A DNA stretch of 64,000 nucleotides from Mesorhizobium sp. AR10 (lineage in GTDB: Bacteria > Pseudomonadota > Alphaproteobacteria > Rhizobiales > Rhizobiaceae): assembly GCF_024746795.1 (NCBI RefSeq), contig NZ_CP080523.1, positions 434,001-498,000 of the forward strand. Reading direction: 5' to 3'. The notes beneath the pieces are model-generated. The model did not search any database, was not told the DNA's origin, and worked only from the letters and a program-made list of their open reading frames with translations. This document shows, piece by piece, positions 18,713 through 27,366 of this stretch; position 1 is the stretch's first letter; each line of letters opens with the position of its first letter. The translations under genes were made by a program, and so were the position numbers.

Positions 18713-18936
18713 TCGACAACCATGATCATGCGATTGAGCTTGCCATCGAAGTCGTCGTCCTCGCCGTCGCAGACGCCGAGGATTTCACCCGCGTCATCGA
18801 CGCCGTGAAGGTGCATGACCTCGCGCGAGCAGACCTTGAAACAGCGGCCGCAGCCGATACAAGTCCTGCCATCTATAGCGGTCAGATATTCCGGCATCCA
18901 TATGGAGCCGTCGCGGGTGGTGAATGTGCTCCTCAT
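18619..18936 (-). CDS. fdxB: Nif-specific ferredoxin III (FdxB)
   Basis: The 105-aa protein has two [4Fe-4S] clusters: CIGCGRCFKVC (about 26-36) and CIGCGACARVCPKNC (about 80-94), separated by an acidic insert (DGEDDDFDG), which is the FdxB pattern. It supplies electrons in nitrogenase maturation or to nitrogenase. Its start overlaps the stop of the DUF683 gene by 4 bp, so translation is coupled. In other rhizobia it follows nifENX; here those genes are absent and only the accessory trio remains. Confidence 0.9.
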   Translation of the reverse strand: MRSTFTTRDGSIWMPEYLTAIDGRTCIGCGRCFKVCSREVMHLHGVDDAGEILGVCDGEDDDFDGKLNRMIMVVDHAGRCIGCGACARVCPKNCQTHVAADQVAA

Positions 18937-19136
18937 CGTAAATTCTTCATTGCAGCGAGCTCTCTCTTGGCATCATCCAACTCGGCAAAAACGGCGTACG
19001 CTTTCTCGGCAACCTCCTCTAGCTCAGTCCATTGGACCGGGAGATCCTCTGCAAGGTCGCGCAATTTCATCTTCGCAACTGCCGCGCGCAGCTGAAGCTT
19101 TCGGACTTTCTTCCCCATCTCATCCAGGTTTGACAT
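18933..19136 (-). CDS. DUF683/CCE_0567-type nif accessory protein
   Basis: The 67-aa product is a helical hairpin (MSNLDEMGKKVRKLQ, then LEEVAEKAYAVFAELDDAK), matching the small coiled-coil protein found between the nifX-associated gene and fdxB in nif clusters. Its exact role is unknown; a metal-binding chaperone role has been proposed for the family. It overlaps fdxB by 4 bp and the upstream gene by about 70 bp. Confidence 0.8.
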   Translation of the reverse strand: MSNLDEMGKKVRKLQLRAAVAKMKLRDLAEDLPVQWTELEEVAEKAYAVFAELDDAKRELAAMKNLR

Positions 19137-19627
19137 AAATCCTCCTCGAAATCGGTTTCTTCACGGCCGCGCCACGGCGGGAAGCCAATAGCTGCAGTCG
19201 CATCGTCGACCAGTTTCGTACCGGCCTCCGCGAGTTTCCGGAACGTCTCGAAGCCAAACCGGTGGACGTCTCGACAGAACGACCAACCGCCCGGCCGTGG
19301 AAACCAGGCGCCCGAAGCCCCCATCGGTTTCATCTCCTTCATTGGCGATGTGATCAGGCCGGAGCGCTCCTCGATCGCAAGACTGACGGCGGTGTAAAAC
19401 ATGTCCAGCCTCCACAGCACGTCCGGATCAGGATCGCCGATGATGGGGATGGCACGGCGCTGTTCCTTCGTGATGATGAAGCCGGCCAGCAGCTCGGTGT
19501 CAGCCTTGCCTCGCCATGAGCCGTCGAAGTCTTGAGCACGGATCAGCCGCACGAGGCATTTGACAAACGGGGTGGCAAGGGCCGCCTCGTGCTCGTTTAC
19601 AGCAGGGCTAACCGCGGCATCAGACAT
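19067..19627 (-). CDS. NifX-associated protein (DUF269)
   Basis: The 186-aa protein contains the DUF269 domain in full (about residues 18-160): VKCLVRLIRAQDFDGSWRG, TKEQRRAIPIIGDPDPD and GWSFCRDVHRFGFETFRK. The family accompanies nifX and is thought to help FeMo-cofactor handling. The last 25-30 residues (EEDLCQTWMRW onward) overlap the next gene and look unrelated to the family, which suggests loss of the original stop by a small frameshift near 19150. It is the first gene behind the NifA/sigma54 promoter at 19743. Confidence 0.85.
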   Translation of the reverse strand: MSDAAVSPAVNEHEAALATPFVKCLVRLIRAQDFDGSWRGKADTELLAGFIITKEQRRAIPIIGDPDPDVLWRLDMFYTAVSLAIEERSGLITSPMKEMKPMGASGAWFPRPGGWSFCRDVHRFGFETFRKLAEAGTKLVDDATAAIGFPPWRGREETDFEEDLCQTWMRWGRKSESFSCARQLRR

Positions 19628-19742
19628 TTCACCTTCTCCTCAATTTCAGTCCTCGTCCTCGAAGGAGGATTTCTGTTTTCGGGGACCCCTGCTTCGGGCA
19701 CACTTGCGCAGCCGACGTCCGGCTCCGGGCGGCCGATTCCAC

Positions 19743-19756
19743 GCAATTTATGTCCC
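19743..19756 (-). promoter_or_regulatory. Sigma54 promoter for the DUF269-DUF683-fdxB operon
   Basis: Read leftward: GGGACATAAATTGC, with GG and GC ten bases apart and TTGC at -12. It lies 116 bp before the DUF269 start. Confidence 0.65.
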
Positions 19757-19893
19757 GCTGGCCGATCTTGAAGAGGTCCTCGACTGCGGGGTCTTCCACC
19801 GCGGCCAGAATCGCGTCGAGTATCCCGTCTCCCGCGATGCAGCCGGAGGGCATCGCAAGTTTTGAACTCCAACCTGCGGCAAGCGATGCGCCC

Positions 19894-19909
19894 TGTGCTG
19901 CAATGGACA
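19894..19909 (-). promoter_or_regulatory. NifA upstream activator site
   Basis: TGT-N10-ACA (TGTGCTGCAATGGACA on the plus strand) lies about 140 bp upstream of the sigma54 site at 19743, a normal NifA distance. Confidence 0.65.
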
Positions 19910-19989
19910 TACTTACCGCGGGCCCGCCGCAGAAACTGGACGAATTGGCCAGGGTTCAATTCCAATTGTCATCCCTTTGCGATCTTTGC

Positions 19990-21147
19990 TCATGAGGCGA
20001 CTGCGGTTTGAGTTTCGGAAGTCTTGTTTTGCGGAACCACGCAAAGATCCGCGTAACAGGCGTGCTCACCCGTGTAGTTGGCCAGGGCTTGGAGCAATGG
20101 GCTAAGGTAGTACTGTTTGAAGTGGTCCGGCATTGTCTCCGGATCACCCAGAGATTTCAATGCCACCTCGATCAACTCCATCGCGCGATCCTTGTTGCCG
20201 CTCTCGTAATAATACTGAGCGACCGGGAGGTACCAACGGAATTTAAGGGGTCCGTCGCCTTGTGGGGGATTCAGTGTCAGGATCTGTTCCGAGAGCTTGT
20301 CGCCCATCGCAAAGCGCTCAGCACGGGGGAGATGGGAGTTGTCCATTTCCGGATCGAAGAGTTGGTTCAGGGCCATGACCATCCAAGACACGGCCTCGAA
20401 TTTTTTGTCGATCGCGTCCTCGACTAATTGGCGCATGGCTGGCAAGCCGGCCCGCATGTCGCGCCGCTTGTGAAGCAGTAGATTCGCATGAGTTTCCCGG
20501 AACCCGCTATCATCTGGCATTAAGGCGAGGCCTTCTTCGATGGCCGTGAGTGCCGCCATCCAATCCTCGGCCTCCATCGCCGGCCGAAGTTTGGCGTATA
20601 TCGGCATGGTCAGCGATAGTTCGCGTGCTGTGCGTTGGTTACTAGCGACTCGCCGTGTATCGGCGGCTTTCGCTTCATCGCTGCTGCGCCAGCTGCCGTT
20701 AAGAACCTTCGGCAAAACGTCCTCGAGGTCCGCCGGGTCGCCGATAAAGGCGATGTGGCCGTCTCGGTCGACCACGAACGAGGCCGGAATCCCGACGGAC
20801 AAGCTGGGTTCCATCCAAAGCTTGTTCATTTCGCCTGTGTGGTCGAACGCGATCCGATAGTTCAGATTCGAGCACTTTTCGGTCAACCACGCGTCCAACT
20901 TGGTGCGGGCCTCTTCGGCCGTTGGAGCGTCTTCATCAGCCGCGACGCCGACGACCTCAAGTCCGCTGTCCTTGTATTTCTCCTGCAGCTGCACCAGGTG
21001 GGGCATCGCCGCCACGCATGGTCCGCACCAAGTCGCCCAAAATTCGACGATGTACACTTTGCCGGGCTGGAAGTTCGTGAGGGGCTGGCCACGCGGCCAG
21101 TCCTCCACTTTGATCGAAGGAGCCGGGGACCCCATCTGCAATATCAT
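19990..21147 (-). CDS. TlpA-like thioredoxin-fold protein with C-terminal TPR-like region
   Basis: The 385-aa protein has an N-terminal TlpA/AhpC-type thioredoxin domain (about 1-145) with the redox motif WCGPC (40-44), followed by an alpha-helical TPR-like region (about 185-370; AEDWMAALTAIEEGLALMPD, YYYESGNKDRAMELIEVALK). There is no signal peptide, so it should be cytosolic, unlike the membrane-anchored TlpA of cytochrome maturation. I chose the ATG at 21147, preceded by GGAG, over a TTG 12 bp upstream. A sigma54 promoter and two NifA sites lie upstream, so it is probably expressed in bacteroids. A role in disulfide handling during nitrogenase work is inference. Confidence 0.85.
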   Translation of the reverse strand: MILQMGSPAPSIKVEDWPRGQPLTNFQPGKVYIVEFWATWCGPCVAAMPHLVQLQEKYKDSGLEVVGVAADEDAPTAEEARTKLDAWLTEKCSNLNYRIAFDHTGEMNKLWMEPSLSVGIPASFVVDRDGHIAFIGDPADLEDVLPKVLNGSWRSSDEAKAADTRRVASNQRTARELSLTMPIYAKLRPAMEAEDWMAALTAIEEGLALMPDDSGFRETHANLLLHKRRDMRAGLPAMRQLVEDAIDKKFEAVSWMVMALNQLFDPEMDNSHLPRAERFAMGDKLSEQILTLNPPQGDGPLKFRWYLPVAQYYYESGNKDRAMELIEVALKSLGDPETMPDHFKQYYLSPLLQALANYTGEHACYADLCVVPQNKTSETQTAVAS

Positions 21148-21295
21148 GTTGCTCTCCAAAGCTATTGCGAAAGGTTGCGCGCTTTATGCGCGAGCTTGTT
21201 TCCCTCAGGCGGGGCAACACGGGAAAGGAGAGCATCGCTCGTCTTGTTCGTCTGCATGCAGTCAGCCTTCACTCAGTGTTGCCGCATCTCAATTC

Positions 21296-21309
21296 GCAAA
21301 GGCCGTGCC
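21296..21309 (-). promoter_or_regulatory. Sigma54 promoter for the TlpA-like gene
   Basis: Read leftward: TGGCACGGCCTTTGC, a close match to the RpoN consensus. It is 149 bp before the ATG at 21147. Confidence 0.8.
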
Positions 21310-21378
21310 AGCACGCTCAGCGCGCAATAAGCCCATGATTGCGCTTTGAAAAACCTCCAAGTGGCCAAGATGGCCGGT

Positions 21379-21423
21379 TGTATTGAACCCGACATGTTTT
21401 CTGCCGCTGTCAGGTTTTGGACA
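21379..21423 (-). promoter_or_regulatory. Two tandem NifA upstream activator sites
   Basis: TGT-ATTGAACCCG-ACA (21379-21394) and TGT-CAGGTTTTGG-ACA (21408-21423) both match TGT-N10-ACA perfectly. Their starts are 29 bp apart and they lie 70-115 bp upstream of the sigma54 site at 21296. The IS66 element begins about 185 bp further on, so the control region is intact. Confidence 0.75.
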
Positions 21424-21684
21424 CGCATCACGCGCTTCGCGCCGCCGGAAAAAGCGTGGCCTCGGACGACGCAACATATATTCGGATTGAGGGACGAGCA
21501 GATGGACATCATGACTGCGCGGGCCACGCCATGCTCCTATCATCGTCCGCTGCGATGGAATTCCTAGCTGGCGGCATAGGAGTTCTTCACGACGAAGCCG
21601 GTCCAGCGTAAGCGCGTAGGCATCCCCACGTAGCGTGCAGGCGGTTGATCGCTCATTTTCAGCATGAATCATGCGGAGAATCCT

Positions 21685-22071
21685 ATGAGCGACAGTATGA
21701 GCCATCATCGAACATTCGAGATTTTGACGGCGGAGCCTGTGCCGTCCCGACGCAAGCCGCGCCATCGGTCGGACGAAGAGAAGGCACGGCTTGTCGCCGA
21801 AGCGTTCTCGCCAGGGGGTAATGTGTCGGCGGTTGCGCGTTCCGAGGGGCTGGACCCCTCGCAGCTCTATGCGTGGCGCCGCAAGGCGCTTTCGTCGGGC
21901 ATGGTTGCGCCACTGACGGAGGGAGCGAGCAAGCCGGCGAAGTTCACGCGCTTTGAAGCGGTGGGCAGCGACACGGTGGAAATCGTCATTGGCGACGCAG
22001 TGGTGCGCGCCGGCGGCGATGTCGATCCCGATCGCCTGGCGAGGATCATCCGCGCGGTTCGTAAGGCATGA
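21685..22071 (+). CDS. tnpA: IS66 accessory protein TnpA
   Basis: The 128-aa product has the IS66 OrfA helix-turn-helix (RSDEEKARLVAEAFSPGG, then LDPSQLYAWRRKA) and a C-terminal region with GDAVVRAGGDVD. It helps transposition of the element. The start at 21685 (MSDSMSHH) is chosen within a frame open slightly upstream. It overlaps tnpB by 4 bp. Confidence 0.85.
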   Translation: MSDSMSHHRTFEILTAEPVPSRRKPRHRSDEEKARLVAEAFSPGGNVSAVARSEGLDPSQLYAWRRKALSSGMVAPLTEGASKPAKFTRFEAVGSDTVEIVIGDAVVRAGGDVDPDRLARIIRAVRKA

Positions 22072-22412
22072 TCGCTTCCGGTGTGGTGGTTTACGTGTCG
22101 TGCCAGCCGGTCGACTTCCGCAAGGGCGCGGCATCTTTGATGGCGCTGGTCAGGGATGGCGGCCTGGACCCATTCTCGGGGGCACTTCACGTATTCCGTT
22201 CGAAGCGTGCGGACCGGGTTCGCATCGTGTGGTGGGACGGCAGCGGGGTTTGTCTTTATTCGAAGACTCTGGAAGATCACAGCTTCTGCTGGCCGGGGAT
22301 ATCGGCCGCGCGCATGCGTCTCGACCACGCCCAGTTGATGGCGCTTCTGGCCGGACTGGACTGGAAAAAGATTCGTCCGGCCAGGGTCAGGCGGCCGTTA
22401 TCGACGGGCTGA
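22068..22412 (+). CDS. tnpB: IS66 accessory protein TnpB
   Basis: The 114-aa product is a typical IS66 OrfB, with YVSCQPVDFRKGAASLMALV, DPFSGALHVFRSKRADRVRI and LYSKTLEDHSFCWP. It starts at ATG 22068 overlapping the tnpA stop. It looks intact. Confidence 0.88.
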   Translation: MIASGVVVYVSCQPVDFRKGAASLMALVRDGGLDPFSGALHVFRSKRADRVRIVWWDGSGVCLYSKTLEDHSFCWPGISAARMRLDHAQLMALLAGLDWKKIRPARVRRPLSTG

Positions 22413-22488
22413 AACCGGCCTGCGGCAAGATGAATCATGCGGCTGGAACGGTTGGGAAAGCGGCTGTTTTTGTGCTCTGTTGCTTGCC

Positions 22489-23992
22489 ATGGTTCTACCG
22501 GGTCTTGCCCTTCCCGACGACGTTGATGCGCTGAAGGCGATGATCCTTTCCATGGCTCGCGAGCAGGCTGCAAGCGAGGCCCGGATCGCAGTCGCCGACG
22601 CTCGGATCGCAGCATCTGAGGCGGAGGTCGCCCGGCTGAAAGCTGTCGAGAAAAGCGCCAGCGAGCGGATCGCCAATCTCACGTCAATCCTGAAAGTTTT
22701 ACAGCGCACGCAACATGGCACGCGTTCCGAGCGGCTACGCCTGGCCATCGACGACGAGCAGGCCTCCTTTGCCTTCGAAGAGGTCGAGACCGGCCTTTCG
22801 GAAATCCGGAGCGAACTCGACCGCGCGGTCGGGAACAAGCCGAAGCGCGCCCCGCGTCCGCGCAAGGGCTTTGCTGCCCACCTCGAACGCATCGAGGAGG
22901 TCGTCGAGCCGGAAATCCCGGGCGACTGCGAGGGGCTTGAAAAGGTTCTGATCGGCGAGGATCGATCCGAGCGGCTGGACGTCGTGCCGCCGAAGTTCCA
23001 GGTCATCGTCACGCGCCGTCCCAAATACGCCTTCCGGGGCCGTGACGGCGTGGTCCAGGCTCTGGCGCCGGCGCACATCATCGAAAGCGGCCTGCCGACG
23101 GAGCGGCTGCTCGCCTATATCGCCGTCTCCAAATACGCCGACGGCCTCCCGCTTTATCGGCAGGAGGCGATCTATCTGCGCGACGGCGTCGAGATCAGCC
23201 GGTCGTTGATGGCGCAATGGATGGGGCATCTGGGCTTCGAGCTGCAGATGCTTGCTGATTACATACTGGAGCGCATCAAGGAGGGCGAAAGGGTCTTCGC
23301 CGATGAGACGACCTTGCCCACCCTTGCCCCTGGTTCCGGGAAAACCACGAAAGCCTGGTTGTGGGCCTACGCACGGGATGACCGACCCTATTGCGGAACC
23401 AGTCCGCCAATGGTTGCCTATCGTTTTGAAGACAGCAGAGGTGCGGATTGCGTGGCGCGCCACCTCGCCGGATTCAGCGGTATCCTGCAAGTGGATGGCT
23501 ACTCGGCCTATACCAACCTGGTCAAGGCACGGGCCAAAGCCGGCAGCAATGAAACAATCCGGCTCGCCGGGTGCTGGGCTCACCTGCGGCGCAAATTCTA
23601 CGACCTGCACATCAGCGGGGTCTCGCAGGCCGCGACGGTAACGATCATCGCCATGACCGAATTGTGGAAGCTCGAGGACGAGGTTCGCGGCAAGGATGCC
23701 GGAAGCCGCGCCGCGCTGCGTCAGGAAAAGTCCGTGGCCATTGTCGCGAGCCTCTTCTATCTATGGGAAGCGGAACTGGGCAAGGTCTCCGGAAAATCCA
23801 AGACCGCCGAGGCGATCCGCTACGCGCTCACCCGGCGGGAGGCGCTGGAACGCTTTCTGATGGACGGTCGCATCGAAATCGACTCCAATATCGTCGAGCG
23901 TGCAATCAGGGCCCAGACAATCACGCGAAAGAATAGTCTATTCGCCGGCAGCCAAGGCGGTGGACGAACCTGGGCGACGGTAGCCACCTTGC
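22489..23992 (+). pseudogene. tnpC: IS66 transposase TnpC lacking its C-terminus
   Basis: About 500 residues are present: an N-terminal coiled coil (EQAASEARIAVADARIAAS), the zinc-binding/HTH part (with IPGDCEGLEKVLIGEDRSERL) and the DDE catalytic core (RVFADETTLPTLAPG, VDGYSAYTNL, FLMDGRIEIDSNIVERAIR). After TWATVATL the frame continues into foreign, inverted sequence. The lost tail (KMNSVDPLDWLSQTL...) is found inverted at 24001-24135. The protein is probably inactive. Confidence 0.75.
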
Positions 23993-24135
23993 GTAAGCGG
24001 TCAGCCGATAACGTCAGGCCTAAAGTTCCAAGGCATGAGCATTTCGATCTCGGATGCCGGCCAGCCTTGAGCGATGCGGGTCAAGGTCTGCGAGAGCCAG
24101 TCGAGCGGATCGACGCTGTTCATTTTGCAGGTTTG
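23993..24135 (-). mobile_element. Inverted IS66 end fragment
   Basis: The segment starts GTAAGCGGTCAGCCG, an IS66 terminal repeat, and read leftward codes for the last 45 or so residues of a TnpC (LTRIAQGWPASEIEM, MPWNF). It is in opposite orientation to the element on its left. It comes either from a local inversion or from a second, mostly deleted IS66 copy. Confidence 0.65.
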
Positions 24136-24220
24136 CGATTGAAATGGATTGCGCGCAGATACATTGTGCGTCCTTATTCCACGCATCGTCTTACGTGCTC
24201 GGCGCCAGACATGACTGCGC

Positions 24221-24895
24221 TCAAAACGTCAGCTTGAAGCCGGCCGACACGGTGAAGGCATAGAACTCCATGCCAGCGCCATCCTTGAAGATCGCGCTTT
24301 CGGCGCCCCACATTGTGGTATCGCCTTTCTGGCGGAAGTACTTATCGAAATTGCCGGCTAGGAAGAGGCTGGCGCGTTCGGTCATTTGAAAATCGGCCTT
24401 GGCGCCGACCGAGATAAAGGGGATGACACCGAAGGCATCTTCAAACAGCCGAGGCTTGCCCGTCCAGTGATGGTCAATATCGTTTGCGTCGATGGTAAGG
24501 CCGCCGCGGAGCAGACCCGAGAGCGTCAAATTGCCGAATTTCGTGATCGATTCCGCACCAAGGAAAACGCCCGGATAGCGCTGTTCGTAACTGATGCCAA
24601 GTTCGCCGTCCTGGAACTTACCGCGAGTGTCGCGGAAGCGTATCTCACTATAGACGAACGAACCGCCATAGGCGCTCCACATCACGTTGGTGTACTTGAA
24701 GCCGCCATGCAGGTTGATGGCCGTGGCATCGTTGATCACGACGTCTCGGCCTACTGCCATGTCTAGGCTGATGTAGCGGTCAAGGTGAGTGTCGGGGTGG
24801 ATCGACTGATGCCACCAATCGGCAGCAGCAAAGCTCGGTGCAACCCAATCATCGTCATCAACGGAATATGGTGCAACCCAATCATAGTCTACCAT
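24221..24895 (-). pseudogene. Omptin-family outer-membrane protease, 5'-truncated
   Basis: The remaining 224 codons match omptins (OmpT/Pla/PgtE-like beta-barrel proteases): WHQSIHPDTHLD, FVYSEIRFRDTRGKFQDGELGISY and the catalytic pair in NDIDHHW, which lines up with the OmpT Asp210/His212 region. The C-terminus ends in phenylalanine (GFKLTF), as outer-membrane barrels do. The signal peptide and first strands (about 60-80 residues) are missing; upstream is an ISL3 transposase fragment at 24899. The first ATG (24895) has no export signal, so the product could not reach the outer membrane. A near-repeat VDYDWVAP/VDDDDWVAP marks the broken end. Confidence 0.65.
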
Positions 24896-24898
24896 GTG

Positions 24899-25194
24899 AC
24901 TGCGCGCCGGAACTCTTGAAGGCGGGTGACTTGGCTCGACGTTTCGCTGCACTGATACGCGGCGACGATGATGCCGGCCTCGAGCAATTGATCGAGGACG
25001 CCACGGACAGCGAACTGGCTTCCCTTGCAGCAGGCATCGGCCGTGACATTGCGGCTGTTCGGGCCGCAATCACCCAGCCCTGGAGCACCAGTCCCGTCGA
25101 GGGACAGATCAACCGTCTCAAGACCATCAAGCGCCAGATGTATGGGCGCTCCGGGTATCCGCTGCTGAGAAACAGGCTGCTGGCAGCCGCCTAA
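24899..25194 (+). pseudogene. ISL3-family transposase, C-terminal fragment
   Basis: About 97 codons end in PVEGQINRLKTIKRQMYGR and the stop, the conserved C-terminus of ISL3 transposases. The catalytic part is missing. It abuts the broken omptin gene, so its insertion or later deletion probably removed the omptin 5' end. Confidence 0.75.
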
Positions 25195-25850
25195 CGACCG
25201 TAGAAACAGACGGGGGAACCAAGGGAACGACGCACCTGCACCAAATATGCGGAAGAACCCAGAATTGTCGCGCCACAGGTTGGGAACGTCGCCCGGCTTT
25301 GAAGCGCGGCGCTACTGTCGAAGTGCATCTTGGCTGACGCCGGCGTAATGCCGATCTTGTCGGACCTGACGTAGACCGTATGGAGAACCGCTGGAGTGCC
25401 ATCAAATGGAGCCGTACGGGGAGAGCCTCCATTTGAGATCGGCGGCGGTGGCGTGGGAATGTTTGGTAGGCGTGTCTGAGCCCTCCTGACTCGACGAGTT
25501 TCTTCGTCTGGCGGGCTGAGCGGGCCCCACCCTCGCGCCGATCATCTGACGCCCGTAGCAGGGGGCGGAACAAACACCCAACCAACCTGACTTATGCTGT
25601 GAGGGTTGCAACTTGAGGTCAAGTGAGAGCGACACCCCACTCGGTTTATGGCCTGCGACTGGAATCAATGAGGGCGGAAACGTCCGTCTTCTGCCGCAGG
25701 GAGCTATGAAGAGCACGTCGGGAAACAAGTGGCTCGGCGATCTTCGACGCAATGCTCCGCTCAGGTGCCGCAAACCAGACGGAAAATGCGGGGTCATCCA
25801 ACTGCTGGCAAAACGCAAGCCTGAGGGGCGTCTGGCGAAGGTTTTCATTT
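25195..25850. other. 656-bp region upstream of dctA, no gene
   Basis: No convincing gene is present. At 25598-25613, TGT-GAGGGTTGCA-ACT is one base off the NifA consensus; it is about 240 bp upstream of the dctA sigma54 site. I see no clear DctD-type inverted repeat. Confidence 0.4.
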
Positions 25851-25864
25851 GGCACGGCACTTGC
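25851..25864 (+). promoter_or_regulatory. Sigma54 promoter for dctA
   Basis: TTTGGCACGGCACTTGC holds GG and GC ten bases apart and TTGC at -12, nearly the ideal RpoN sequence. It lies 96 bp before the dctA start. Confidence 0.8.
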
Positions 25865-25959
25865 GGCCGAGATGGCAGCAGCGTTGGACCGGGGCGCCGC
25901 GTGGGAGAAGCCTGGGAAGGGAGGAAGCGCCCGCCCCGACCCGGTCAGGGAGAGAGACA

Positions 25960-27318
25960 GTGTTAGCTCCAGAGATCCGCAGCGCGAACGCAGGCCCTCA
26001 TAAACCCCATTTTGCGCGGCTTTACGTGCAGGTGCTTGCCGCAATCGCGCTTGGCGTCGCACTTGGCTATTTCTATCCGGAGATCGGCGAAAGCGTGAAG
26101 CCACTCGGAGATGCATTCATCAAGCTCGTCAAGATGGTCATCGCGCCTGTCATCTTCCTGACAATTGCGACCGGCATCGCCGGCATGAACGATCTTCAGA
26201 AGTTGGGCCGGGTCGCCGGGAAGGCGATGTTCTATTTCCTAACCTTCTCGACGCTGGCACTGATCGTCGGCCTCATAGTTGCTAATGTCGTTCAGCCCGG
26301 CGCCGGCCTCAACATCGATCCGGCGTCGCTCGATGCCCAGGCGGTGAGCACCTATGCCGCAAAGGCGCACCAGCAGTCGGTGATCGGCTTCCTGATGAAC
26401 ATCATCCCGTCAACGGTCGTCGGTGCCTTCGCGGAGGGCGACATCCTGCAGGTCCTGTTCTTCTCGGTTCTGTTCGGCATCGCTCTGGCAAAGGGCGGAG
26501 ACACGGGGAAGCCTGTGCTTTCTCTGCTCCAGGCGCTCATCGCGCCGGTGTTCAAGCTGGTCGGCATTCTGATGAAGGCCGCACCGATCGGGGCTTTCGG
26601 CGCGATGGCCTTCACCATCGGCAAATATGGAATCGGTTCGATGGTCAACCTCGCCCTGCTGGTCGCGACGTTCTATCTCACCGCGTTCCTATTCGTGTTC
26701 GGGGTGCTCGGCGCGGTCTGCCGTTACAACGGCTTCTCCATCTTTTCTCTCATTCGCTACATCAAGGAAGAGCTGCTGCTTGTTCTGGCAACGTCCTCTT
26801 CGGAGGCCGCGCTCCCCTCGCTCATGGAGAAGATTGAGCGGGCTGGCGCCAAACGTTCTGTCGTGGGTCTCGTCATCCCGGCAGGATATTCATTCAATTT
26901 GGACGGCACCAATATTTATATGACGCTGGCCGCCCTCTTCATAGCACAAGCGACGAACACGGATCTGTCGATCGTCGATCAGGTGCTTCTGCTGCTCGTT
27001 GCGATGCTTTCCTCAAAGGGTTCTGCAGGCGTAACAGGTGCGGGCTTCATCACGCTTGCCGCTACGCTCGCCGTAGTACCCAGTGTCCCCGTCGCTGGCC
27101 TCGCTCTTATCCTTGGCGTCGACCGCTTCATGTCGGAGTGCCGAGCGCTGACGAACTTGGTCGGCAACGCGGTGGCAGCGCTCGTCATCGCCCGCTGGGA
27201 GGGCGAATTGGATAAAGCGCAGTTGGAAGCCGCCTTCTCCGGTCATCAGCTTGCGGAGACATTAAACCGGCCGATCGATCGTGCGCCCATCGCGCCTGCT
27301 AAGTGGCCGGGCCCGTGA
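25960..27318 (+). CDS. dctA: C4-dicarboxylate transporter DctA
   Basis: The 452-aa protein is a glutamate/dicarboxylate:cation symporter with eight or more hydrophobic segments and the DctA signatures [37 protein letters not shown] (reentrant loop), [14 protein letters not shown] and [19 protein letters not shown]. It imports succinate, malate and fumarate, the carbon source given to bacteroids. I chose the GTG at 25960, preceded by GGGAGAGAG, because homologous N-termini begin there. It sits alone on the island without dctB or dctD, so NifA, or DctD from elsewhere, must act at its sigma54 promoter. Confidence 0.9.
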   Translation: MLAPEIRSANAGPHKPHFARLYVQVLAAIALGVALGYFYPEIGESVKPLGDAFIKLVKMVIAPVIFLTIATGIAGMNDLQKLGRVAGKAMFYFLTFSTLALIVGLIVANVVQPGAGLNIDPASLDAQAVSTYAAKAHQQSVIGFLMNIIPSTVVGAFAEGDILQVLFFSVLFGIALAKGGDTGKPVLSLLQALIAPVFKLVGILMKAAPIGAFGAMAFTIGKYGIGSMVNLALLVATFYLTAFLFVFGVLGAVCRYNGFSIFSLIRYIKEELLLVLATSSSEAALPSLMEKIERAGAKRSVVGLVIPAGYSFNLDGTNIYMTLAALFIAQATNTDLSIVDQVLLLLVAMLSSKGSAGVTGAGFITLAATLAVVPSVPVAGLALILGVDRFMSECRALTNLVGNAVAALVIARWEGELDKAQLEAAFSGHQLAETLNRPIDRAPIAPAKWPGP

Positions 27319-27366
27319 CTAGATCTAACGATCGCCTCGCTGGCCTGAAAAAGCGCTTGGCGCTAA

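Larger units (their letters stand above)
21608..23992 (+). mobile_element. IS66-family element with its right end missing
   Basis: The left terminal repeat begins GTAAGCGCGTAGG at 21608. Three genes follow in the usual order tnpA-tnpB-tnpC. The 3' end of tnpC and the proper right terminal repeat are absent: at 23993 the sequence switches to an inverted IS66 end. Confidence 0.75.

Noticed and set aside
19629..19910. Leftward 93-codon open frame upstream of DUF269
   Set aside because: It overlaps the NifA site and the sigma54 promoter for DUF269 and has no recognised family; treated as noncoding.
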